DNA from: Bordetella parapertussis
Lineage (GTDB): Bacteria > Pseudomonadota > Gammaproteobacteria > Burkholderiales > SG8-41
Assembly: GCA_945863085.1 (NCBI GenBank)
Contig: CAMBCD010000002.1
Span: forward strand, 1 to 27,308
Length of the DNA: 27,308 nt
Reading direction: 5' to 3'
Shown here: in pieces, positions 1 to 6,573 of the stretch
Layout: each line of letters begins with the position of its first letter
Numbering within the stretch: the stretch's first letter is position 1
Program-made: the position numbers and the translations under genes
Notes under the pieces: model-generated
Seen by the model: only the letters and a program-made list of their open reading frames with translations
Databases searched by the model: none
What the model was told of the DNA's origin: nothing

Positions 1-610
1 CGACGCCAAACTCAGCGAACTCGACCAGACGATCAAACTGGTCTACTCCGACAGCGACGTGCCGTTGCCGGCGATCATCGACAACGGCCTGTGGATTTCG
101 GTGGACCTCGAAGGTGACGCCAGCAACGGCGTCATCGGTTACCGCGCCAAACACCACGCGCCCTTGATCGACCTGTCAAAAATCAATCATTACGATCCGC
201 TCGATTTCTGGGAGCCGATCGCGCGCAACGCCGAACGCAGCCTGGTGCTGAGCCCGGACGATTTCTACATCCTCGTCTCGCGCGAACGCGTGCGCATCCC
301 CAACAGCCACGCCGCATCAATGGTGCCCTATGACCCGTCGGTCGGCGAATTCCGCATCCACTACGCCGGCTTTTTTGATCCCGGCTTCGGTTACGGCACC
401 AACAACCTCAAGGGCGCACGCGCCGTACTCGAAGTACGCTCACACGACGTGCCCTTCATGATCGAACACGGTCAGGACGTAGGCCGCCTGATCTACGAAC
501 GCCTGCTCGGCGAACCGAAAAAAATCTACGGTGTGAATATCGGTTCGAACTATCAGTCGCAGGGATTGAAGCTGAGCAAGCAATTCAAGCCAATGGCAAT
601 GCCTGTCTAA
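1..610 (+). CDS. dcd: dCTP deaminase, 3' part (5' end outside window)
   Basis: This is the C-terminal part of 2'-deoxycytidine 5'-triphosphate deaminase, which converts dCTP to dUTP in cytoplasmic pyrimidine deoxynucleotide synthesis. The reading frame is open from base 2 to the TAA at 608-610, so about 202 residues are present and the start lies upstream. The stretch ARAVLEVRSHDVPF followed by the HGQDVGRLIYERL segment, and the SNYQSQGLKLSKQF tail, match the long (roughly 360-residue) deaminase form that I know from alpha- and betaproteobacteria. Codon use is GC-rich and ordinary for the window. A REP-like pair of hairpins follows the stop immediately. Family assignment is from recognition of conserved segments; the N-terminal half cannot be judged. 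Confidence 0.85.
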   Translation, partial: DAKLSELDQTIKLVYSDSDVPLPAIIDNGLWISVDLEGDASNGVIGYRAKHHAPLIDLSKINHYDPLDFWEPIARNAERSLVLSPDDFYILVSRERVRIPNSHAASMVPYDPSVGEFRIHYAGFFDPGFGYGTNNLKGARAVLEVRSHDVPFMIEHGQDVGRLIYERLLGEPKKIYGVNIGSNYQSQGLKLSKQFKPMAMPV

Positions 611-618
611 TTCACCAT

Positions 619-706
619 CGTCATTCCGGCGCAAGCCGGAATCCAGACAGGTGGCAGCGGGGGAGGAGATGTACATCCCTGGACTCCGGCTTCCGCCGGA
701 GTGACG
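619..706. repeat. REP-like pair of inverted hairpins
   Basis: Two GC-rich hairpins lie head to head. The first has arms ATTCCGGC (623-630) and GCCGGAAT (635-642) around a GCAA loop. The second has arms ACTCCGGC (683-690) and GCCGGAGT (695-702) around a TTCC loop. Each is flanked by the same outer sequence (CGTCA... and ...TCCAG) in opposite orientation, so the whole unit of about 88 bp is an imperfect palindrome. This has the design of a paired REP element (BIME-like) and resembles a dispersed proteobacterial repeat. It may also end transcription of the upstream gene, although there is no T-run. Confidence 0.65.
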
Positions 707-735
707 AACAAGGGGTAGTCGCCCCAGCGATATTC

Positions 736-787
736 ATAAGTATTTGTTTTAATTGATATTTTTATTGCTCTGCGAGATACTCGCAAC
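736..787 (+). promoter_or_regulatory. AT-rich element and candidate promoter of the TsaC gene
   Basis: An AT-rich block at 736-761 is repeated with one mismatch over 26 bases at 25284-25309, also just upstream of a plus-strand gene. Within it TTGATA (753-758), a 17-base spacer and GATACT (776-781) give a reasonable sigma70-like arrangement. If correct, transcription would begin at or very near the ATG at 788, with almost no leader. Promoter assignment is by eye only. Confidence 0.35.
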
Positions 788-1774
788 ATGACGCATTCCG
801 TCCCACAAGCCGACATCACCCACGCCGCCGCCCAACTCAAAGCCGGCGAACTCGTCGCATTCCCCACCGAGACCGTCTACGGCCTCGGCGCCGATGCCTC
901 GAATGCTGATGCCGTGCGCAAGATCTACGCCGCCAAGGGCCGGCCCTCCAACCATCCGCTGATCGTGCATGTCGCCGATGCAGTGCAGCTCGCCAACTGG
1001 GCGCGCGACATTCCGCCGGCTGCGCATGTACTCGCAAAGAAATTCTGGCCCGGCCCGCTGACGCTGGTGCTCAAACGCAATCCGCGCGTGCCCGATGCCG
1101 TCACCGGTGGCCAGGACACCGTCGCGATCCGCGTGCCCTCGCATCCTGTAGCACAGGCACTGCTGCGTGAATTCGGCGGCGGTGTAGCTGCACCATCAGC
1201 GAATCGTTTCGGTCGTGTATCGGCAACCACAGCGGCGCATGTGCGCGAGGAATTCGGCGATACCGTCGCCTGTGTGCTCGACGGTGGCGCAGCCGATGTC
1301 GGCATCGAATCCACCATCGTCGACTGTTCGCGCGCCACACCAAGCCTGCTGCGCCCGGGCTGGATCACGCCGCAGCAACTCGAAGCCGCACTCGGCGCGC
1401 CACTGGCTGCACCCGATGCCGATGCGCCGCGCGTATCCGGCTCACTGGAAAAACACTATTCGCCGCAAACCCCGGTGATGCTGATGGAAGGCGACCTGAT
1501 CATCGAACTCGCGCACAGCCTGACGCGCCAGGGTAAACGCGTCGCAGTGCTGGCACGGACTGCGCTGCGGCCGTTGATTGATGATTTGGTGTGGCTGGCT
1601 GCGCCGGCGGATGCGGCGGGTTATGCGCATGATTTGTATGCCAATCTGCGCGAACTGGATCAGGCCGGTTGTGATGCGATCCTGGTGGAGCAGCCGCCGG
1701 AGGTGGCGGAGTGGTTTGCGATACGGGATCGCTTGGGTCGGGCGGCGACGGGATCGGACGAAGGGGCCGTTTAG
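788..1774 (+). CDS. L-threonylcarbamoyladenylate synthase, Sua5/YrdC type
   Basis: This enzyme makes threonylcarbamoyl-AMP from threonine, bicarbonate and ATP, the first step of t6A modification at position 37 of ANN-decoding tRNAs. The 328-residue protein has the YrdC domain in roughly residues 10-200, with the nucleotide-binding signature KGRPSNHPL (K50, R52) and APSANRFGRVSAT (S137, N139). A further C-terminal region (about 220-320) begins with SGSLEKHYSPQTP. That makes it the two-domain Sua5 form rather than the short TsaC form. The ATG at 788 is chosen because the conserved domain begins right after it; the ribosome-binding site is weak. The gene is housekeeping in composition and marks the edge before AT-rich accessory DNA. 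Confidence 0.9.
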   Translation: MTHSVPQADITHAAAQLKAGELVAFPTETVYGLGADASNADAVRKIYAAKGRPSNHPLIVHVADAVQLANWARDIPPAAHVLAKKFWPGPLTLVLKRNPRVPDAVTGGQDTVAIRVPSHPVAQALLREFGGGVAAPSANRFGRVSATTAAHVREEFGDTVACVLDGGAADVGIESTIVDCSRATPSLLRPGWITPQQLEAALGAPLAAPDADAPRVSGSLEKHYSPQTPVMLMEGDLIIELAHSLTRQGKRVAVLARTALRPLIDDLVWLAAPADAAGYAHDLYANLRELDQAGCDAILVEQPPEVAEWFAIRDRLGRAATGSDEGAV

Positions 1775-1839
1775 ATTTAAGTTTATTAAATTTTAATATC
1801 GATCGGTCAGTTGTTACAAGACAAAGATGGGAGATCCTC

Positions 1840-2643
1840 ATGACGCATTCAGTCGCAATGCTTGAGGCACAAGAACTTTTTGATTTTGTAGAAGTTTGTC
1901 TCGAAGGTCATCAATTTAGTGGTCAAGCGGTTCAGTTTGTGGATGTCCTGAGAGATCTGGATACCGGAAAAACATTTCCTAAACTTTATGCGACTCAAAA
2001 AGACTATGAGATTGCTAGGGTGCGGGCTTCTAGGATGGAGAAGGTTGCGAAGTCTCAAGCTGAAGATGGTTTCCCAATGTTGTATAACTTGGCTGTGGTT
2101 CGACTATTAACGATTGTTGAGGCCGCAGTAGAAAGATTTGTGCTTGCTGCGCTCGCAGATCCAGCGAAGCTGAAGGATCAAAAAATAATTAGATCTCTTC
2201 AAGGCTCTCTTGTCGACTTCTCCGAGTTGCCACAAGACCAACGTCCAGAATATTTGTATAACGCGCTCAAAGATTCTTTGAGGCCTCGTCGGCACACCGG
2301 GATTGGGCGGTACGAAATTCTTTTGGATTCTGTAGGGCTTGGCGGAGGCGTTCCCGAAGGGGTTAGGTGTGCATTATTTGAATTGATAGAGGTTCGAAAT
2401 CTTATAGTTCATAGAGCTGCAATTGTGGATCCCGTATTCGTGAGCATGTGCGGTTGGTTAAAGGTCTCTGTTGGAAATTGCTTCAACGTTTCGAAGCGAC
2501 GTTTTCTTGCATATATTTTGTCGTCAAACTGGTATTTTTTGGAGCTTGAGAGGCGCTCTGGAAATGCTGCGGCACTTACTGAAAGAGCATCAACGGCTAT
2601 GAAGGAATTTGAGGAAAAAGTAGCTATAGAGATGAATGCGTAA
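1840..2643 (+). CDS. HEPN-motif protein of unknown function
   Basis: A 267-residue protein that I do not recognise as a named family. The start is the ATG at 1840, preceded by GGGAGA at 1829-1834; an upstream extension would overlap the previous gene. Around residues 184-192 it reads EVRNLIVHR, which fits the R-x4-H signature (R186, H191) of HEPN domains. Many HEPN proteins are metal-independent RNases in toxin-antitoxin, abortive infection and CRISPR systems, though others have no nuclease activity. The region before it is largely helical in character, which suits a HEPN fold. Base composition is much more AT-rich than the neighbours, suggesting horizontal acquisition. A 45-codon ORF follows 11 bases downstream and could be a partner. 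An RNase or defence role is inference from the single motif and context. Confidence 0.55.
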   Translation: MTHSVAMLEAQELFDFVEVCLEGHQFSGQAVQFVDVLRDLDTGKTFPKLYATQKDYEIARVRASRMEKVAKSQAEDGFPMLYNLAVVRLLTIVEAAVERFVLAALADPAKLKDQKIIRSLQGSLVDFSELPQDQRPEYLYNALKDSLRPRRHTGIGRYEILLDSVGLGGGVPEGVRCALFELIEVRNLIVHRAAIVDPVFVSMCGWLKVSVGNCFNVSKRRFLAYILSSNWYFLELERRSGNAAALTERASTAMKEFEEKVAIEMNA

Positions 2644-2654
2644 GTGAGGTCGGT

Positions 2655-2792
2655 GTGACTTTTTCCAACAAGATAAAGCGCGCGAAGCTGAATAGTTACA
2701 CTGACAACATTTATCTGCAGGAGTATCAGAAGACGGGTAACAGTTCGGTCTTTGACGATTTTGACGACTTGCTCGTAGACGTTTTAGGGTAA
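2655..2792 (+). CDS. small acidic ORF (45 aa), possible partner of the HEPN protein
   Basis: An ORF of 45 codons starts with GTG at 2655, has GAGGT just upstream as a possible ribosome-binding site, and ends at TAA 2790-2792, before the bidirectional terminator. The N-terminal half is basic (SNKIKRAKLNSY) and the C-terminal half is acidic with repeated Asp-Phe units (FDDFDDLLVDVLG). It begins 11 bases after the HEPN-gene stop, so cotranscription is likely. Short acidic-tailed proteins next to HEPN toxins can be antitoxins, but order and size alone do not establish that. It could also be the remnant of a longer gene or a chance ORF. Confidence 0.35.
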   Translation: MTFSNKIKRAKLNSYTDNIYLQEYQKTGNSSVFDDFDDLLVDVLG

Positions 2793-2841
2793 TAGTAATT
2801 AAGTAGATTACTTTTTATCGCCATCGTAAATTCTGGCCAAC

Positions 2842-2881
2842 AAAAAAAGGGCCGGTCTACGTTGGTAGGCCAGCCCTTTTT
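2842..2881. terminator. bidirectional intrinsic terminator
   Basis: A 17-bp stem with one mismatch and one G-T pair closes on the loop GTTG (2861-2864). It has an A-run on the left arm (2842-2848) and a T-run on the right arm (2877-2881), so it is a rho-independent terminator in both directions. It sits between the plus-strand HEPN cassette and the convergent minus-strand HTH gene and serves both. Confidence 0.85.
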
Positions 2882-2925
2882 GTAATAGACCCTATATCTC
2901 AATAGGGCCGATTACAATTTTAAAG

Positions 2926-3201
2926 TTAAACTTCTTTAACTCCCATACCAGTAGCAATCATTCGAATCAAAGATACGGCTGAAGATCGAGGTTTATTAAC
3001 ACCTTGTTCCCAAGAACGAACAGTAGCAACTGGAATGCCAAACTTGACACTAAATTCAACTTGACTCATTCCGAGCTGATTACGAAGTTGTTTAATAGTG
3101 TTACCAGTTACTTCGCTAATACAAGCAGGTGCTGAAATGCAACTTGGAGTAAACACTTCATCTGGTTTGTGGCCGGTCGATATTTTGTTATTCAAATCCA
3201 T
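2926..3201 (-). CDS. XRE-family HTH protein, antitoxin-like
   Basis: A 91-residue protein whose C-terminal part is a helix-turn-helix domain of the HigA/NadS kind: IKQLRNQLGMSQVEFSVKFG (residues 36-55) followed by IPVATVRSWEQGVNKPRS (56-73). The VATVRSWEQG pattern is characteristic of antitoxins that repress their own operon. The first 30 residues are not conserved that I can see and contain three cysteines. No RelE/HigB-type toxin is adjacent, so it appears to be an orphan, unless the unknown 125-aa gene upstream on the same strand is its partner. DNA is AT-rich, as in the HEPN gene. A palindrome lies 39-50 bases before the start codon, a good candidate for autoregulation. Confidence 0.75.
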   Translation of the reverse strand: MDLNNKISTGHKPDEVFTPSCISAPACISEVTGNTIKQLRNQLGMSQVEFSVKFGIPVATVRSWEQGVNKPRSSAVSLIRMIATGMGVKEV

Positions 3202-3234
3202 ATAATTCTTGTGCTCCTATAACAAAAATTCCAA

Positions 3235-3254
3235 ATTAGTTAGTTAACTAATAA
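3235..3254. promoter_or_regulatory. palindromic candidate operator for the HTH protein
   Basis: The perfect 12-bp palindrome TTAGTTAACTAA (3240-3251) lies inside a wider ATTAGT-N6-ACTAAT symmetry (3235-3252). It is upstream of the minus-strand HTH gene starting at 3201, within the space where its promoter must be. Small HTH antitoxins usually bind such sites to repress themselves. Binding here is inference. Confidence 0.45.
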
Positions 3255-3405
3255 ACAGACTCTAAATTTTGGTTATATCCCATATGATTAGTCTCCTTGA
3301 GAGTTTAAAAAAATTACGTCGCCACACTTACAAAGACACACTACAAAAGATCAATTACCGCTAAGAATCGCTTCACCCCATACTCACCATGAAATTGACT
3401 TACTT

Positions 3406-3783
3406 CTAATGCAGCCAAAAAGTGATGGCGTGCATAATCGAAACGAAAACGTGCTTAAGGCGCCCCAAGAAATATTTAAAGGGCGACCCAATTACTATGT
3501 CGTCGAAGCAGATATACGATTCGAGAGTCGCGCTAGAGTCTTGGAGACCCTGCGGCGGGGCTTTGGAAACGATGCAATGGAACTCGAAAAAATTACCAGA
3601 CCCGTCACGAAGCCACCGTGAATCAGGACGACCATCAGTATCCGTCCAGCAGACAGCTTGTTCTTGCGCAAGGAAAAAATCGGAAGTCTTCTCAAAATAA
3701 AGATGAAACTTGTCCGCCGCGCTTTTGTTTGCGGGAGAGAAACATACTTTCGGTTTAAAGAGCGACTTTAATGGTTCTTTCAT
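3406..3783 (-). CDS. hypothetical protein, 125 aa
   Basis: I do not recognise this protein. The ATG at 3783 is preferred over upstream codons because AGGA lies about eight bases before it, within a GAGGAG...AGGA purine-rich stretch. The product would be 125 residues, starting MKEPLKSLFKPK and ending in the aromatic-rich HAITFWLH. It contains four cysteines and no clear membrane segment or signal peptide. It sits alone between the HTH gene and a Bug remnant and is oriented like the HTH gene, 200 bases upstream of it. Composition is intermediate between the AT-rich patch and the chromosome. It may be real accessory DNA or a decayed gene. Confidence 0.4.
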   Translation of the reverse strand: MKEPLKSLFKPKVCFSPANKSAADKFHLYFEKTSDFFLAQEQAVCWTDTDGRPDSRWLRDGSGNFFEFHCIVSKAPPQGLQDSSATLESYICFDDIVIGSPFKYFLGRLKHVFVSIMHAITFWLH

Positions 3784-3958
3784 GGTGATATTCCTATTCT
3801 CCTCATGAATTCCAATTCGAGAGCTACGTCCGCGACTGGGGTGAAGGTGCGCCAAGTCGATGCGGTAATGGATTCTGTCAGTACTAGAGACCATTAGTCA
3901 ATGGTTTTTTCTTCGTGCCCGTTTGTTCAAAATTTACCAATAAAATCTAGGGGGAACG

Positions 3959-4246
3959 ATGAATCGTAGATCGAATAACTATTTGATTTTAGAAGTGTTC
4001 TCCATTGCGGCCGCGCTGGTTACACCGCTCGTCCAGGCGCAGACCTACCCCGTCAAACCCATCCGCATCATCTCCCCCTACACCGCTGGCGGCCTCGGTG
4101 ACCTGGTGCCGCGTGCCATCGGCGCCGGCCTGACCGAAGCCCTGGGCCGGCAGGTCCTCGTTGAAAACCGTCCCGGGGCTGCAGGCAATAACGAAAAAAG
4201 CCAGCTTCGATATATTTCCCAGAAGAATGGCAGAAGATATAAATAA
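3959..4246 (+). pseudogene. truncated Bug (TctC-like) solute-binding protein, N-terminal remnant
   Basis: The ORF starts well: a strong AGGGGGA ribosome-binding site before ATG 3959, a signal peptide ending LVQAQ, and the Bug opening TYPVKPIRIISPYTAGG. Family-like sequence continues to ENRPGAAGN at about residue 77. It then turns into an unrelated tail (EKSQLRYISQKNGRRYK) and stops at 95 residues, whereas Bug proteins have about 320. The missing part (the PDGYTLL motif onward) is not found in the next 100 bases, so this is a deletion rather than a frameshift. It shares a 53-bp direct repeat with the second remnant at 5445-5497. A secreted 70-residue fragment is possible but would lack the ligand-binding cleft. 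Confidence 0.75.
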
Positions 4247-4348
4247 TATTTAAACCATCCTGCGCAATGTGGATTAAATCTTTTTTCCTCGGTATCGCCG
4301 TCGTAAACTTCTTCTCCTGAACCCATAAAAAGTACGAGGAGAAGTTCC

Positions 4349-5323
4349 ATGCGCAGCATCTCATGGCCTGGTTTTGCTATCGCCGTTGCGATTACCGTGG
4401 TGCTTGCTGTACCCGTAGCGCAGGCACAGAACTATCCGGTCAAACCGGTCCGAATCATTGTGCCCACTGCCCCGGGGGGCGGCACGGATCTCGTTGGGCG
4501 TTTGCTAGGCCAAGGCTTGAGTCCTCTGCTGGGCCAGCAGTTTTTCGTGGAAAACAGGGGCGGCGCTGGCACCACCATTGGTACGGCCGCTGTGGCCAAA
4601 TCACCGCCTGATGGATACACGTTGCTGGTGACACACTTCAGTCTCGCATTTAACGCAACGTACTATTCGAAATTGCCGTACGACACCATCAAGGACTTGG
4701 CACCGATCAGTCTGGTAGCCGAGCAGCCATTCTTGTTCGTCGTGCACCCGTCCCTTCCGGTGAAATCAATAAGCCAATTGGTGGCATTGGCTAAAAAAAG
4801 TCCGGGGCAGATCGCGTACAGTTCCGGAGGGGCGGGGAGTGGCCCGTTCATGGGAGCCGAGTTGTTCAAACAAAAAGCGCAGGTCGATATCCTGCATGTG
4901 CCTTACAAGGGGGCTGGGCCGGCTTTTGTTGATCTCATGGGCGGACAGGTACAGATGATGGTCGCCACACTGTCACTTGGCATGCCGCACGCAGCATCAG
5001 GACGAGTCCGTGCCCTTGGTGTTACCAGCGCCAAGCGTCTGGCGACAGCGCCTCAATTGCCCACGGTCGCGGAGAGCGGACTGCCCGGATTTGAATTCGC
5101 TGTCTGGTATGGCGCACTGGCTCCGCAGGGAACGCCCGGCCCGGTAATCGCCAGCCTGCATCAGGCGATCACCAAGGTCATGGCGTCGCCGGAAACGAAA
5201 GACAAACTGGAAACTGGTTTGATGCCGTTAAGCAGCAAGCCCGAAGAATTTTCAAATTACCTCAAGCAGGAAATCACCAAGTGGGGGAATGTCGTCAAGG
5301 CATCCGGAATCAAAGCGAACTGA
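4349..5323 (+). CDS. Bug family tripartite tricarboxylate transporter substrate-binding protein
   Basis: A periplasmic solute-binding protein of the Bug/TctC family, 324 residues, the usual length. The start at ATG 4349 has GAGGAG upstream and gives a signal peptide ending AQA, followed by QNYPVKPVRIIVP. Family hallmarks follow in order: APGGGTDLVGR, FFVENRGGAGTTIGT, PPDGYTLLVTH, LHVPYKGAGPAFVDLMGG and WYGALAPQGTPG. It would deliver a carboxylate or related small anionic ligand to a TctAB membrane complex, but no tctA or tctB is in the window. It sits between two decayed Bug N-termini and is transcribed towards the convergent LysR gene at 5510. The ligand cannot be predicted from sequence. 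Confidence 0.9.
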   Translation: MRSISWPGFAIAVAITVVLAVPVAQAQNYPVKPVRIIVPTAPGGGTDLVGRLLGQGLSPLLGQQFFVENRGGAGTTIGTAAVAKSPPDGYTLLVTHFSLAFNATYYSKLPYDTIKDLAPISLVAEQPFLFVVHPSLPVKSISQLVALAKKSPGQIAYSSGGAGSGPFMGAELFKQKAQVDILHVPYKGAGPAFVDLMGGQVQMMVATLSLGMPHAASGRVRALGVTSAKRLATAPQLPTVAESGLPGFEFAVWYGALAPQGTPGPVIASLHQAITKVMASPETKDKLETGLMPLSSKPEEFSNYLKQEITKWGNVVKASGIKAN

Positions 5324-5369
5324 TGCAGCCCGCTTGATTTGGGAGAGCAGGCGCCATCTCCAGCGTTAT

Positions 5370-5520
5370 ATGTTTATTCGATGCCTGGGGCTGGCCATGG
5401 TGTGTGCGATGACAATGATGGTGCCTGCGGCCCATTCGTAAAACTACCCCGTCAAACCCATACGCATCATCTCTCCCTACACCGCCGGCGGCCTTGGGGG
5501 CCTGATGATTCAGCGCGCCG
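5370..5520 (+). pseudogene. Bug family remnant with in-frame nonsense codon
   Basis: From ATG 5370 the frame reads a signal peptide (MFIRCLGLAMVCAMTMMVPA, then AHS), a TAA stop at 5439-5441, and then the Bug opening NYPVKPIRIISPYTAGGLGG in the same frame. The TAA stands where this family usually has Gln, so a CAA-to-TAA change is the simplest explanation. Recognisable similarity ends near 5520, inside the 3' end of the minus-strand LysR gene. Only the first 50 or so codons of the ancestral gene survive. The segment 5445-5497 matches 4046-4098 at 49 of 53 positions. Confidence 0.75.
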
Positions 5521-6451
5521 GCGTTTCCTGGGTACTGCCGAGCCTGCTGCGCAAAGAACGCCGGTCCAGGGCGGGCGCAAGTGTTTCGATGAAATCAAAA
5601 GCGTAGCCGCGCAGATACTGGTTTTTTCGGATCGCCAGACATCCGGTGTGGGACTCGAACAGGTGGTTGACGTCCATCGCGCTGAGTCCCGGGTCGCGTT
5701 TGCTGTCATAAGCCAGCGCGGGAAGGATTGCGATCCCCAGCCCCGCCTCGACGAATGCCTTGACCACGTCAATGTCGACGCCGGTGAAGGCGATGCGCGG
5801 GGTCAGTTTGCTTTTGGTAAAGGTCTCCCGCATTTTTGATTGCCCGTGCGAACCGACATCGAGGGTGATCAGCGGATAAGCGGAAATTTCCTTGAGGGTC
5901 ACCCGTTTGGCTTTCAACAGGGGATGCTTGCGCGGCACCAGCAAAGTGCGGGGCAGCTTGCAGTAATCGATCAGCTGCAGCGCCGGGAATGATTTGGCCG
6001 GCCTAGTGGTGACGGCAATATCGGCCTCGCCGGAAGCCACGAGTTGCGCGACATGGGCGGGGCTTCCCTGCAGCAGTGCCAGCTCGACTTTGGGATGACG
6101 CTCGACAAACCGCCGGAATACGTCGGGAAGGACGTAGTGTGCGAACGTGAATGTTGCCGCAACGACCAGCTTTCCCTTGTCGCCTTCGGTGAATGCACTC
6201 GCCACCGCCTTGATGTCGTCCATCTGCCGCAGTACCTGCTTGGCAATATCGACGATCCTGCGCCCGGGCTCGGTCATTTCAACAATACGGCTGCCGTTGC
6301 GGATAAAAAGATCCACCCCGAGTTCTTGTTCCAGCAGCCGGATTTGCTGGCTGATGCCTGGCTGGGAGGTATGCAGCGCAGCGGCGGCATTGGAGAAATT
6401 GAGTCCCTGTGCCGCGATTTCAGTCAGATAACGCAGTTGGTGGGTTTTCAT
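5510..6451 (-). CDS. CysB-like LysR-family regulator, divergent from the UGSC selenoprotein gene
   Basis: A 313-residue LysR transcription factor. The winged HTH is at about residues 18-37 (FSNAAAALHTSQPGISQQIR), followed by a linker helix and a periplasmic-binding-like effector domain. The best fit is the CysB/Cbl branch: LLQGSPAHVAQLVASGEADI, LTPRIAFTGVDIDVVKAFVE and LRGYAFDFIETLAP all have CysB counterparts. At the CysB sulfate-binding position THTQ (100-103 in CysB) it has TFTF (T100, T102 kept; Q103 replaced), so the effector may differ from sulfate. It starts at ATG 6451, is divergent from the selenoprotein gene with a palindrome between them, and probably controls that promoter. Its last codons overlap a Bug remnant on the other strand, suggesting that the C-terminus was reshaped. 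Confidence 0.9.
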   Translation of the reverse strand: MKTHQLRYLTEIAAQGLNFSNAAAALHTSQPGISQQIRLLEQELGVDLFIRNGSRIVEMTEPGRRIVDIAKQVLRQMDDIKAVASAFTEGDKGKLVVAATFTFAHYVLPDVFRRFVERHPKVELALLQGSPAHVAQLVASGEADIAVTTRPAKSFPALQLIDYCKLPRTLLVPRKHPLLKAKRVTLKEISAYPLITLDVGSHGQSKMRETFTKSKLTPRIAFTGVDIDVVKAFVEAGLGIAILPALAYDSKRDPGLSAMDVNHLFESHTGCLAIRKNQYLRGYAFDFIETLAPALDRRSLRSRLGSTQETPAR

Positions 6452-6480
6452 CGGGCGTGTGTGGCGCAGAGTGTCATTTG

Positions 6481-6495
6481 ATAAGCAATGCTTAT
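6481..6495. promoter_or_regulatory. palindrome in the LysR/UGSC divergent promoter
   Basis: ATAAGC-AAT-GCTTAT forms a perfect 6-bp inverted repeat with a 3-base centre. It lies 30 bases before the LysR start (6451) and about 80 bases before the selenoprotein start (6574). It sits in the AT-rich part of the 122-base divergent region, where a LysR regulator normally binds. Binding is inferred from position and symmetry. Confidence 0.5.
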
Positions 6496-6573
6496 TATAT
6501 GAAACTTTATATTATTGGATGGTTATAGCGGTTGGGAATACGATGAACGGTCAATTTGAACGGGAGCGGGACC

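Noticed and set aside
1711..1839. N-terminal extension of the HEPN protein to 310 residues
   Set aside because: It would overlap the Sua5 gene by 64 bases in another frame, and a good ribosome-binding site precedes ATG 1840.
788..1852. Identical 11-base starts (ATGACGCATTC, MTHSV) of the Sua5 and HEPN genes, possibly a duplicated start region
   Set aside because: Similarity stops right after 11 bases and the upstream sequences differ, so chance is adequate. I kept the start choices on other grounds.
3202..3405. Possible small genes in the gap between the HTH and 125-aa genes
   Set aside because: AT-rich with short frames only; apart from the palindrome near 3240 nothing could be supported.
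1780..3960. Integrative element or genomic island with attachment sites
   Set aside because: The AT-rich composition suggests acquisition, but I found no integrase, transposase, tRNA gene or flanking direct repeats.
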